Below are positions 1 through 5,212 of a stretch of DNA of 6,028 bases, piece after piece. This DNA is from an uncultured Actinomycetes bacterium (GTDB taxonomy: Bacteria; Actinomycetota; Acidimicrobiia; Acidimicrobiales; Acidimicrobilacustridaceae), in contig CAMFLJ010000239.1 in assembly GCA_945957335.1 (NCBI GenBank), forward strand, positions 1 through 6,028, in the 5' to 3' direction. The number at the start of each line of letters is the position of its first letter. Positions within the stretch are counted from its first letter, which is position 1. The translations under genes and the position numbers were made by a program. Under the pieces are notes generated by a model, which searched no databases, had not been told where the DNA came from, and was given only the letters and a program-made list of their open reading frames with translations.

Positions 1-563
1 GACAGTTCTGGGCCCGGGTGAACGAGTCCGGCGTCACCGTCGTCGTGCACGCCGGCGACAGCGGCTACTCGCTGCAGGGCTACGCCCCCGAGAAGGGCTT
101 CTCGGCCAGCTTCAGCGGCGGCTTCCGCCCGAACCTGGGCATGCTCCATATCGGCATCGAGCGGGCCATCTACGACTTCCTCGGCTCGATCATGGTCGAC
201 AAGCTCTTCGAGCGGTTCCCGAACATCCGCCTCGCGTCGGTCGAGAACGGCTCGGGCTTCCTGGGCGACCTGTTCAAGAAGATGCGCGGCGCCTCGGCCA
301 AGATGCCCGGCTACTTCGGCACCGACCCCGTCGAGCTCTTCCGTCAGAACGTGTGGATGAACCCGTTCTGGGAGGACGACGTCCGCGAGACCGCCGACGC
401 CATGGGCACCGACCGCGTCATCTTCGGTTCCGACTGGCCCCACATCGAGGGCATGGAGCACCCGCTCGACTACGTCGCCGAGCTCAAGGTGTTCTCCGAG
501 GAGGACCGCAAGCGCATCCTCCTCGACAACGTCACCGAGCTGAACGAGCGCCGCCCGGCCTGA
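1..563 (+). CDS. Amidohydrolase family protein (PF04909-type metal-dependent hydrolase), 5'-truncated by the window edge
   Basis: The open frame runs in from the left edge (first full codon at base 3) and gives 186 C-terminal residues ending in TGA. The GTG at 18 is internal, since the frame is open before it with sensible sequence (QFWARVNESGV), so it should not be read as the start. Family signs are a strand ending in a metal-type histidine (TVVVHAGDSGY), a helix-strand unit DKLFERFPNIRLASVENGSGF, and the late catalytic aspartate in VIFGSDWPHIEGM. This is the TIM-barrel amidohydrolase-2 superfamily, which includes ACMSD-like decarboxylases and many uncharacterised actinobacterial hydrolases. 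The first metal motif (HxH) would lie outside the window. Where decarboxylase members carry a second catalytic histidine, this protein reads ENGSGF, as I recall for many actinobacterial relatives. Substrate is unknown. The protein should be cytoplasmic. Family assignment is firm; reaction is not. Confidence 0.9.
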   Translation, partial: QFWARVNESGVTVVVHAGDSGYSLQGYAPEKGFSASFSGGFRPNLGMLHIGIERAIYDFLGSIMVDKLFERFPNIRLASVENGSGFLGDLFKKMRGASAKMPGYFGTDPVELFRQNVWMNPFWEDDVRETADAMGTDRVIFGSDWPHIEGMEHPLDYVAELKVFSEEDRKRILLDNVTELNERRPA

Positions 564-586
564 GCCGACCGGCACCCGGCACGACG

Positions 587-612
587 GAGGCCCGCCCCTC
601 GGGGCGGGCCTC
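587..612. terminator. Perfect 12-bp hairpin between convergent genes, probable bidirectional terminator
   Basis: Bases 587-598 (GAGGCCCGCCCC) are exactly complementary to 601-612 around a two-base centre (TC), so in RNA about 11 pairs close a four-base loop. The hairpin begins 24 bases after the amidohydrolase stop and lies 20 bases beyond the stop of the convergent membrane-protein gene, so it can serve both strands. No U-tract follows on either strand, which is usual for strong hairpin ends in high-GC actinobacteria. Confidence 0.75.
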
Positions 613-631
613 TCCGCGTCCGGCGCCGTGC

Positions 632-1462
632 CTAGACCGGCTCGGCCGGCGGGTCGTCGCGCAGCACGGCGGTGACGTGGGCGCCGGCGAGCAGGGCGAT
701 GCCGCAGATCCAGAGCCACAGCATCATCACCACGATCGACGCGAAGGCGCCGTAGGCGGCCTCGAGGTCGGGCCCTCGCTCGATGTAGACGCTGAGCCCG
801 ATCGAGCCGAGCACCCAGATCGCGGTGGCCACCACCGCCCCCGCCGGAGCCAGGCCACGGGCGCCGCCGGGCCGGTAGAGGCGGCCGCAGCCCAGCAGCA
901 CCACGGCGACGACGAGCGGGTAGCGCAGCCACGAGATCCAGCCGCTCAGGTTGGGGGCGATGCTGAGCACGCCGACGACGAGCGCGGCGGCGACGAGCAG
1001 GGCGAGCATGCCGAGAACCCCGCGGACCCTCGCCCGCACGAGCGTGGCGCGGGGCAGGCCGAAGGCCAGGTCGACGGCGTCGAGCAGGTGGCGCACCCCC
1101 GACGACGCCGACCACACCGCCAGCAGGAGGGCCACCACCGCGGCGAGGGTGAGCGAGGTCGACGAGGTCTCGGCCAGGCGCTGGAGCTGGTCCAGGATCC
1201 ACTGGCGCCCGGGGCCGAGGTCGGAGCCGAACAGGTCGGTGAGCTCCTGGGCGACGTCGCCCGGGTCGGCGAACAGCCCGTAGAGGGCGACGAGCGCGGC
1301 CATGGCGGGCACGACCGAGAGCAGGGCGAAGAACGCCACCCCGGCCGCGGCCAGGAAGGCGTCGACGGCCTGCGCCCGGCGCCACGCCTCGAGGCCGACG
1401 GTGACCGACCGGCGCAGGGGAGACGGTCGCTCGGTCGTGGCCATTGGCGGGCATCGTGCCAT
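632..1462 (-). CDS. YihY/BrkB-family polytopic inner-membrane protein
   Basis: The product has 276 residues, close to the usual 280-300 for this family. About six hydrophobic segments are visible, near residues 34-64, 103-120, 148-169, 182-194, 206-226 and 240-266. Family-like blocks are the first segment AAGVAFFALLSVVPAMAALV, the WSASSGVRHLLDAVDLAFG block at 117-135 and the last segment YGAFASIVVMMLWLW. The family is formally of unknown function. It was once annotated as ribonuclease BN in error, and the Bordetella homologue BrkB is linked to serum resistance; a transport role is only suspected. The ATG at 1462 is preferred because GGAGG (complement of 1473-1477) lies 10 bases upstream. The alternative ATG at 1444 (Met7) has no such site. 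The short tail after the last helix is acidic and Pro-rich. The gene converges on the amidohydrolase and is divergent from the 1538 gene. Family call is confident; function unknown. Confidence 0.92.
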   Translation of the reverse strand: MARCPPMATTERPSPLRRSVTVGLEAWRRAQAVDAFLAAAGVAFFALLSVVPAMAALVALYGLFADPGDVAQELTDLFGSDLGPGRQWILDQLQRLAETSSTSLTLAAVVALLLAVWSASSGVRHLLDAVDLAFGLPRATLVRARVRGVLGMLALLVAAALVVGVLSIAPNLSGWISWLRYPLVVAVVLLGCGRLYRPGGARGLAPAGAVVATAIWVLGSIGLSVYIERGPDLEAAYGAFASIVVMMLWLWICGIALLAGAHVTAVLRDDPPAEPV

Positions 1463-1463
1463 C

Positions 1464-1499
1464 CGGCGACCGCCTCCGGCCGCCTATCGTCGGTCGCCG
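1464..1499. repeat. 9-bp inverted repeat in the divergent promoter gap
   Basis: CGGCGACCG at 1464-1472 is the exact reverse complement of CGGTCGCCG at 1491-1499, separated by 18 bases. The spacer holds the minus-strand Shine-Dalgarno (1473-1477) and a TANNNT-like hexamer TATCGT (1485-1490) that could be a -10 element for the rightward gene. No convincing -35 was found. It may be a regulator site, a 5'-leader hairpin of the membrane-protein mRNA, or chance in GC-rich DNA. Confidence 0.3.
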
Positions 1500-1537
1500 C
1501 CGGCGAGCGTCGCCCGGCCCGCCCCCGAGGAGACCCC

Positions 1538-1993
1538 ATGACCGATCGCAGCGATTTCACCGACGAGCAGTGGCACGCCATCACCGACGCCCCCGTGGCG
1601 ATCATGCTCGCCGTGGCCATGGTGGGCGACCACGGGCCCATCTCGATGGTCAAGGAGTCCGCCGCCGGCGCCAAGGTCATGGCCGTGCCGCCCCACTCGG
1701 GCCCCGCCGACGCGCTGATCGCTGCCATCGTGCCCGACGCCAAGGACAAGCAGGCCCGCCACGACGCCAAGGAGCACAAGGGCGCCACGCCCGAGGAGAT
1801 CGTGGCCGGCCTGGTGGGTGACGTGGAGGCGGCGTCGAAGGCCCTCGACCACATCCCGGCCGCCGAGGCCACGCAGGTGCGCCAGTGGTTCCTCGACATC
1901 GCCACGGCCGTCGCCGGGGCGTCGAAGGGCGTGAAGCCCTCCGAGCAGGAGCTCCTCGACCGCCTCGCCGCGCTCCTGGGTCTCGGCACCTGA
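1538..1993 (+). CDS. Conserved-looking hypothetical protein, 151 residues, soluble and mostly helical
   Basis: The ATG at 1538 has a strong ribosome site, GAGGAG at 1527-1532, five bases upstream, and the frame closes with TGA. The in-frame open sequence before this ATG runs antisense through the membrane-protein gene and is not coding. There is no signal peptide or clear membrane helix. The sequence opens FTDEQWHAITDAPVAIML, then a Gly-Pro turn (VGDHGPISMVKES), a charged Lys/Asp/Ala middle (residues ~69-85), and an amphipathic end with SEQELLDRLAALLG. The opening pattern (acidic, Trp, then Ala-Pro, a hydrophobic stretch and Gly-Pro before a helix) and the ending recall a family of uncharacterised roughly 150-190-residue bacterial proteins; this is from memory. 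The ending also superficially resembles TerB-like helices. It stands divergent from the BrkB-family gene with 75 bases between the starts, so the two may share regulation. No function is proposed. Confidence 0.82.
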   Translation: MTDRSDFTDEQWHAITDAPVAIMLAVAMVGDHGPISMVKESAAGAKVMAVPPHSGPADALIAAIVPDAKDKQARHDAKEHKGATPEEIVAGLVGDVEAASKALDHIPAAEATQVRQWFLDIATAVAGASKGVKPSEQELLDRLAALLGLGT

Positions 1994-2000
1994 CCGCGGC

Positions 2001-2033
2001 GCCGACCGGTCCCCCGCCTGGGGGCCGGTCGGC
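2001..2033 (+). terminator. GC-rich hairpin after the 151-residue protein gene, probable intrinsic terminator
   Basis: GCCGACCGG (2001-2009) pairs exactly with CCGGTCGGC (2025-2033). After a single bulged T (2010), CCCCC (2011-2015) pairs with GGGGG (2020-2024), closing a four-base loop GCCT. That is 14 base pairs starting eight bases after the stop codon. No T-run follows. It separates the small gene from the c-di-GMP gene, arguing against a tight operon. Confidence 0.7.
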
Positions 2034-2064
2034 CCTAGGAAAGTTCGACGGCAGACGAATACGT

Positions 2065-2089
2065 TCCTCCGGAAGGCAGTGATGGAGGA
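2065..2089 (+). promoter_or_regulatory. Ribosome-binding site of the c-di-GMP gene with an upstream complementary hexamer
   Basis: GGAGGA at 2084-2089 is the Shine-Dalgarno for the ATG at 2093, with GGAGG four bases from the start. The hexamer TCCTCC at 2065-2070 is its exact reverse complement, with a 13-base loop between. If transcription starts upstream of 2065, the leader could fold to hide the ribosome site. A competing small hairpin TTCC/GGAA (2064-2067 with 2071-2074) is also possible. A TANNNT-like hexamer TACGTT (2060-2065) could instead be a -10 element, in which case the anti-ribosome-site hexamer would not be transcribed. Confidence 0.4.
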
Positions 2090-2092
2090 CGG

Positions 2093-4201
2093 ATGGAGAG
2101 GTCGGACGACGCGGGCGGTAGGCGCACCGGACCGCTCGCACCCTCGATCCCGTTCGAGCTGCTGGCCGAGGCGTCGTCCGACGTCCTCGTGCTCGGAGCG
2201 CCCGACCGGCCCGAGACCGTCTGGGTGTCGCCGTCGATGACGGCGGTGCTCGGCTGGATGCCGGCCGACTGGCTGGGCCGCAGCCCGATGGACTTCATCC
2301 ACCCCGACGACGCGGCGCGCCTGGCGAGGGACATCGCGAACCGGCGGTCCGACGACGAGATTCTCGACGAGTACCGCATCCGCCACGCCGACGGCGGCTA
2401 CCGGTGGGTGCAGGCCGTCACGTCCTACCTGCGCGACTCGGACGACGAGGTGATCGGCCGCCTGGCGTCGTTGCGCGACGTCACCTCGTCGGTCAACGAC
2501 CGGCACCGCCTCGAGCGCAGCGAGCGGCAGTTCCGCCTGGCGATGGAGGGCAGCCCCGAGGGGATGGCGGTGGTCGCGCTCGATCGCACCGTGCTGTCGG
2601 CCAACCCGGCGCTGTGCCGCATGCTCGGCCGCCATGAGAGAGACGTGCGGGGCCGCAAGCTCACCGAGCTGCTGCACCCCGACGACCGCGACGCCGACGC
2701 CGAGATGCGCCGGGCCCTGCTGCACGGGCCGGACGACTCGGCCACCGCCGAACGGCGCCTGATCGGTCCCGACGGTGACGTCGTGGTCGTGCACGCCGTC
2801 GGGCTGCTGCGCGACTCCGACGGGCGGGCCCTCTTCTTCGTGTCGCAGTTCAAGGACATGACCGAGCTGAAGGCGGCGGAGGCGGGGCTGCGGGCGGCCG
2901 CCACCCATGATCCCCTCACCGGGCTGGCCAACCGGGCCGGCCTCATGGAGGAGATCGGCCGGGCGGTGGCCGCGGCGCGGCGCTACGGCGGCCGCTTCGT
3001 GGCCGTGCTCATGCTCGACCTCGACCACTTCAAGTACGTCAACGACTCGCTCGGCCACCTCGTCGGCGACGAGCTGCTGCGCCTCGCCGCCGACCGCTTG
3101 CGGTCGATGGTGCGCACCGAGGACCTCGTGGCGCGCCAGGGCGGCGACGAGTTCGTGGTGGTCATGCGCGACGCGGACGGGCCCACCGAGGTCGTCCGCG
3201 CCGCGGAGCGCCTCTGCGCCGCGTTCCGCGCCCCGTTCGTGATCGGCGACCTCGAGCTCTCGACCACCCTCAGCATCGGCATCACGATGTGCGGCGACGG
3301 CGACTGCGGTGAGGCCGACGACCTTCTGCGCGAGGCCGACACCGCCCTCTACGTCGCCAAGGACGGCGGCCGCGACCGGGCCGCGCTCTTCAACGACGTC
3401 TTGCGGGCCTCGGTCGACGAGCGCCTGCGCGTGGAGAACGAGCTGCGCGCCGCGGTGGCCCGTGACGAGTTCGTGCTCTGGTACCAGCCCGAGATCGACC
3501 TGCGGAACGGCTCGATGCGGGCGGTGGAGGCGCTGGTGCGCTGGCGCCACCCCTCCGGTGAGCTCTACACCGCGGACCGCTTCATCGACGTCGCCGAGGA
3601 CACCGGGCTCATCCTCGAGATCGGTGGCTTCGTGATGCGGGAGGCGTTCCGGCAGGCCGCGGCGTGGGACGCCGCGATGCCGGCGCGTCGCCTCGTCGTG
3701 CGGTTCAACCTCTCGGCTCTGCAGCTGTCGGAGGCGGGCCTCCTGGTGTCGATCGACGACGCGCTCGACGAGAGCGGCGTCGACCCGTCGCTCCTGTGCG
3801 CCGAGATCACCGAGACGGCTCTGCTGCGCGACGTCCAGGCCGTCCGCCGGAACCTGCTGGGCCTGCGCACGCGCGGCATCCGCGTGGCGGTCGACGACTT
3901 CGGCACCGGCTACGCGTCGCTCACCTACCTGCGCGACTTCCCCGTCGACGTGCTCAAGCTCGACCGCAGCTTCGTGTCCCGTGTCGCGGTCGACGACCAC
4001 GACTACCGCCTCGTGTCGGGCGTGATCGCCCTGGCCGAGCGCCTCCAGGTGCCGGTCACGGCCGAGGGGGTCGAGGACGAGGTGCAGGCCGGCATCCTGC
4101 GCGAGCTCGGGTGCCAGGGCGCCCAGGGCTGGCTCTACTCGAGGGCGGTGCCGCCCGAGGACATCGTCGAGCAGCTCGAGATCGAGCGCCGGATCAGCTG
4201 A
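2093..4201 (+). CDS. PAS-PAS-GGDEF-EAL protein: bifunctional cyclic-di-GMP synthase/phosphodiesterase
   Basis: The 702-residue product makes and/or degrades the second messenger c-di-GMP in the cytoplasm; no membrane helix or signal peptide is visible. Domains in order are PAS 1 (~20-135, ending in a PAC-like RYRWVQAV...RDVTS pattern), PAS 2 (~142-262), GGDEF (~265-435) and EAL (~445-695). The GGDEF half is intact: Asp309, Asn317 and Asp326 in LDLDHFKYVND...GDELL, and signature GGDEF at 350-354. An inhibitory product site RTED (341-344) lies five residues before it. The EAL half is also intact: Gln465, EALVRWRHP (Glu479, Arg483), Asn539, Glu571 in EITET, DDFGTGY (Asp601/Asp602), Lys622 and Asp624, Glu658 in AEGVE, and Gln678. 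The late QGYxxSRP motif reads QGWLYSRAVP, a mild variation. Both activities are plausible, with the PAS domains as unidentified sensors; PAS ligand binding cannot be read from sequence. ATG 2093 is supported by GGAGG at 2084-2088. The stop overlaps that of the convergent gene. Confidence 0.97.
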   Translation: MERSDDAGGRRTGPLAPSIPFELLAEASSDVLVLGAPDRPETVWVSPSMTAVLGWMPADWLGRSPMDFIHPDDAARLARDIANRRSDDEILDEYRIRHADGGYRWVQAVTSYLRDSDDEVIGRLASLRDVTSSVNDRHRLERSERQFRLAMEGSPEGMAVVALDRTVLSANPALCRMLGRHERDVRGRKLTELLHPDDRDADAEMRRALLHGPDDSATAERRLIGPDGDVVVVHAVGLLRDSDGRALFFVSQFKDMTELKAAEAGLRAAATHDPLTGLANRAGLMEEIGRAVAAARRYGGRFVAVLMLDLDHFKYVNDSLGHLVGDELLRLAADRLRSMVRTEDLVARQGGDEFVVVMRDADGPTEVVRAAERLCAAFRAPFVIGDLELSTTLSIGITMCGDGDCGEADDLLREADTALYVAKDGGRDRAALFNDVLRASVDERLRVENELRAAVARDEFVLWYQPEIDLRNGSMRAVEALVRWRHPSGELYTADRFIDVAEDTGLILEIGGFVMREAFRQAAAWDAAMPARRLVVRFNLSALQLSEAGLLVSIDDALDESGVDPSLLCAEITETALLRDVQAVRRNLLGLRTRGIRVAVDDFGTGYASLTYLRDFPVDVLKLDRSFVSRVAVDDHDYRLVSGVIALAERLQVPVTAEGVEDEVQAGILRELGCQGAQGWLYSRAVPPEDIVEQLEIERRIS
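4194..4201. other. Palindromic overlap of two convergent stop codons
   Basis: The palindrome TCAGCTGA contains TGA for the rightward c-di-GMP gene (4199-4201) and, on the other strand, TGA for the leftward DUF1775-like gene (4196-4194). The two coding regions therefore overlap tail to tail by eight bases, leaving no room for a terminator between them. Each transcript must end inside the other gene, giving antisense 3' ends. Confidence 0.9.
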
Positions 4202-5078
4202 CCGGCTCGTCGGTGCCCGGCGCACGGCGGGCGCGGGCCACGACGAGGCCACCACCGACGCCGAGCACCACGAGGGCGCCGACGACCGCGAGGACGATGC
4301 CGGCCGAGCTGCCCGAGCTGCCGCCGTCGGACGAGGCCAGCTCGCCGTCGGTGCCCTCGGCGGTGGCCGTGGCGGCGCCGGAGCCGGAGCCCTCGACCGT
4401 GGTGCCCGTGCCGGCCTCGGCCGTGGCGCCCTCGACCGCGGCGGGGTCGGTTGCCGCGGGGGAGCCATCGGGCGCGGTCGCGGTGGTGCCCGCAGGTGAG
4501 GTCGTGACCGACGGCCCTCCGGTGGTGGCGCCGCCTCCCGGTGTTGCAGGCGCGTTGGTCGCGGGCGGAGCCGTCACCGGCGGGGCGGTGGTGGGCGGCG
4601 CGGTGGCGGTGGTGCGCAGCACGGGCGCGGGCAGTGGCGAGCCCGGCGCGCCGATCCAGCCGACCTCCTCACCGGTGCTGTAGGTCTGGAGGACGGGCAC
4701 CGACGAGGTGCCGACGCCTCCGGTGAGGACGGTGAGCACGAAGCCCTCGTCCTCGGCCGGGCCCGAGCCGGCCGCCTTGGTGAACTGCACGACCTGGCGG
4801 CCGGACTGGCTGCCGATCCCGCACGACCACGTGGCCTTCTGCTGGCAGCCCACCGCGGTCCAGCCCGTCGGCATCGCGACCACGACCTTCACGTTGTAGA
4901 TGCCGTCGGCTCGCTCGTGGGGCACGTCCATGTAGAGCGTGACCTGGCTGTCGGCCGGCACCGACGACACCGAGAACGTGGCATGGGCCGAGGCGATGCC
5001 GGCGAGCGCGGCGGTGGCGAGGAGGAACGAGGCGAGCGCGCCGAGCGCGACGAAGGGGGGCTTTCGCACGTAGGGCAT
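4194..5078 (-). CDS. YcnI-like (DUF1775) exported protein with Thr/Ala/Pro stalk and C-terminal membrane anchor
   Basis: The product has 294 residues from the ATG at 5078. A longer open frame begins at 5219, but its extra 47 residues look non-coding, whereas 5078 yields a clean signal peptide: basic MPYVRKPP, hydrophobic 9-28, and ASA before His32. No clear ribosome site precedes it. The mature protein would start His-Ala-Thr-Phe. The domain at 32-153 ends in YSTGEEVGWIGAPGSPLPAP, closely matching the YcnI-family ending. In characterised YcnI the N-terminal His, with a Glu and a Trp, binds copper; His32, Glu55 and Trp141 are candidates here by inference. Cys78 and Cys86 may form a disulfide. 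Residues ~155-255 are a low-complexity Thr/Ala/Pro/Gly/Ser stalk, then a helix at ~259-280 and basic ARARR place the domain outside the membrane. It is divergent from its apparent paralogue at 5213. Role in copper delivery or tolerance is likely but unproven. Confidence 0.9.
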   Translation of the reverse strand: MPYVRKPPFVALGALASFLLATAALAGIASAHATFSVSSVPADSQVTLYMDVPHERADGIYNVKVVVAMPTGWTAVGCQQKATWSCGIGSQSGRQVVQFTKAAGSGPAEDEGFVLTVLTGGVGTSSVPVLQTYSTGEEVGWIGAPGSPLPAPVLRTTATAPPTTAPPVTAPPATNAPATPGGGATTGGPSVTTSPAGTTATAPDGSPAATDPAAVEGATAEAGTGTTVEGSGSGAATATAEGTDGELASSDGGSSGSSAGIVLAVVGALVVLGVGGGLVVARARRAPGTDEPVS

Positions 5079-5096
5079 GTCGACCCGGGCCGTTCG

Positions 5097-5123
5097 GAAG
5101 TTCCCGTGATCGCGAGGAACTTC
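5097..5123. promoter_or_regulatory. Perfect 8-bp inverted repeat between the divergent exported-protein genes, candidate operator
   Basis: GAAGTTCC (5097-5104) and GGAACTTC (5116-5123) are exact reverse complements separated by 11 bases, so the half-site centres are 19 bases apart, about two helical turns. The repeat is 18 bases upstream of the leftward ATG (5078) and 89 bases upstream of the rightward GTG (5213). It is less GC-rich than its surroundings. Each half also contains GGAAC, like an ECF-sigma -35 box, but I found no correctly spaced -10 partner. It does not resemble the CsoR operator I know. Confidence 0.45.
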
Positions 5124-5212
5124 GCGGCGACCGACGGCGACTCCGTCAGCGAGCCCGCACCGGAGCGGGAGACGCGACGCGGCGGCCACCGCCGTAGGGA
5201 GACCCACGACCC

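Noticed and set aside
946..1989. A 347-codon leftward open frame over the small hypothetical gene and part of the BrkB-family gene
   Set aside because: It is Ser/Arg/Pro-rich with no domain, and overlaps two better-supported genes in other frames.
353..1993. A 546-codon rightward open frame starting inside the amidohydrolase gene
   Set aside because: It runs antisense through the BrkB-family gene with Arg/Gly/Ala/His-rich junk and only its last 151 codons are real. It is an artefact of few stop codons in GC-rich DNA.
2034..2092. A c-di-GMP riboswitch or a flagellar-type (sigma-28) promoter upstream of the c-di-GMP gene
   Set aside because: The leader is too short and lacks the GEMM core. 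AAAGTT at 2040-2045 and GACGAATA at 2054-2061 resemble sigma-28 boxes, but the spacing is about four bases too short and the -10 match is poor.
1484..4468. A 994-codon leftward open frame antisense to the c-di-GMP gene
   Set aside because: The translation is low-complexity Arg/Val/Asp/His/Gly sequence with no domain, and it lies opposite an unmistakable GGDEF-EAL gene. It is a shadow.
4200..4640. Repeat array or CRISPR-like pattern in the GGTGG/GCCGG-rich stretch
   Set aside because: The repetition is irregular and is explained by the Thr/Ala/Pro/Gly stalk codons of the leftward exported protein; there are no constant-length repeats with spacers.
5100..5147. ECF-sigma promoters from the GGAAC boxes in the divergent region
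   Set aside because: Rightward, the nearest CGTC is about 23 bases after GGAAC, beyond the usual 16-18. Leftward, no CGTC/CGTT lies at a workable distance.
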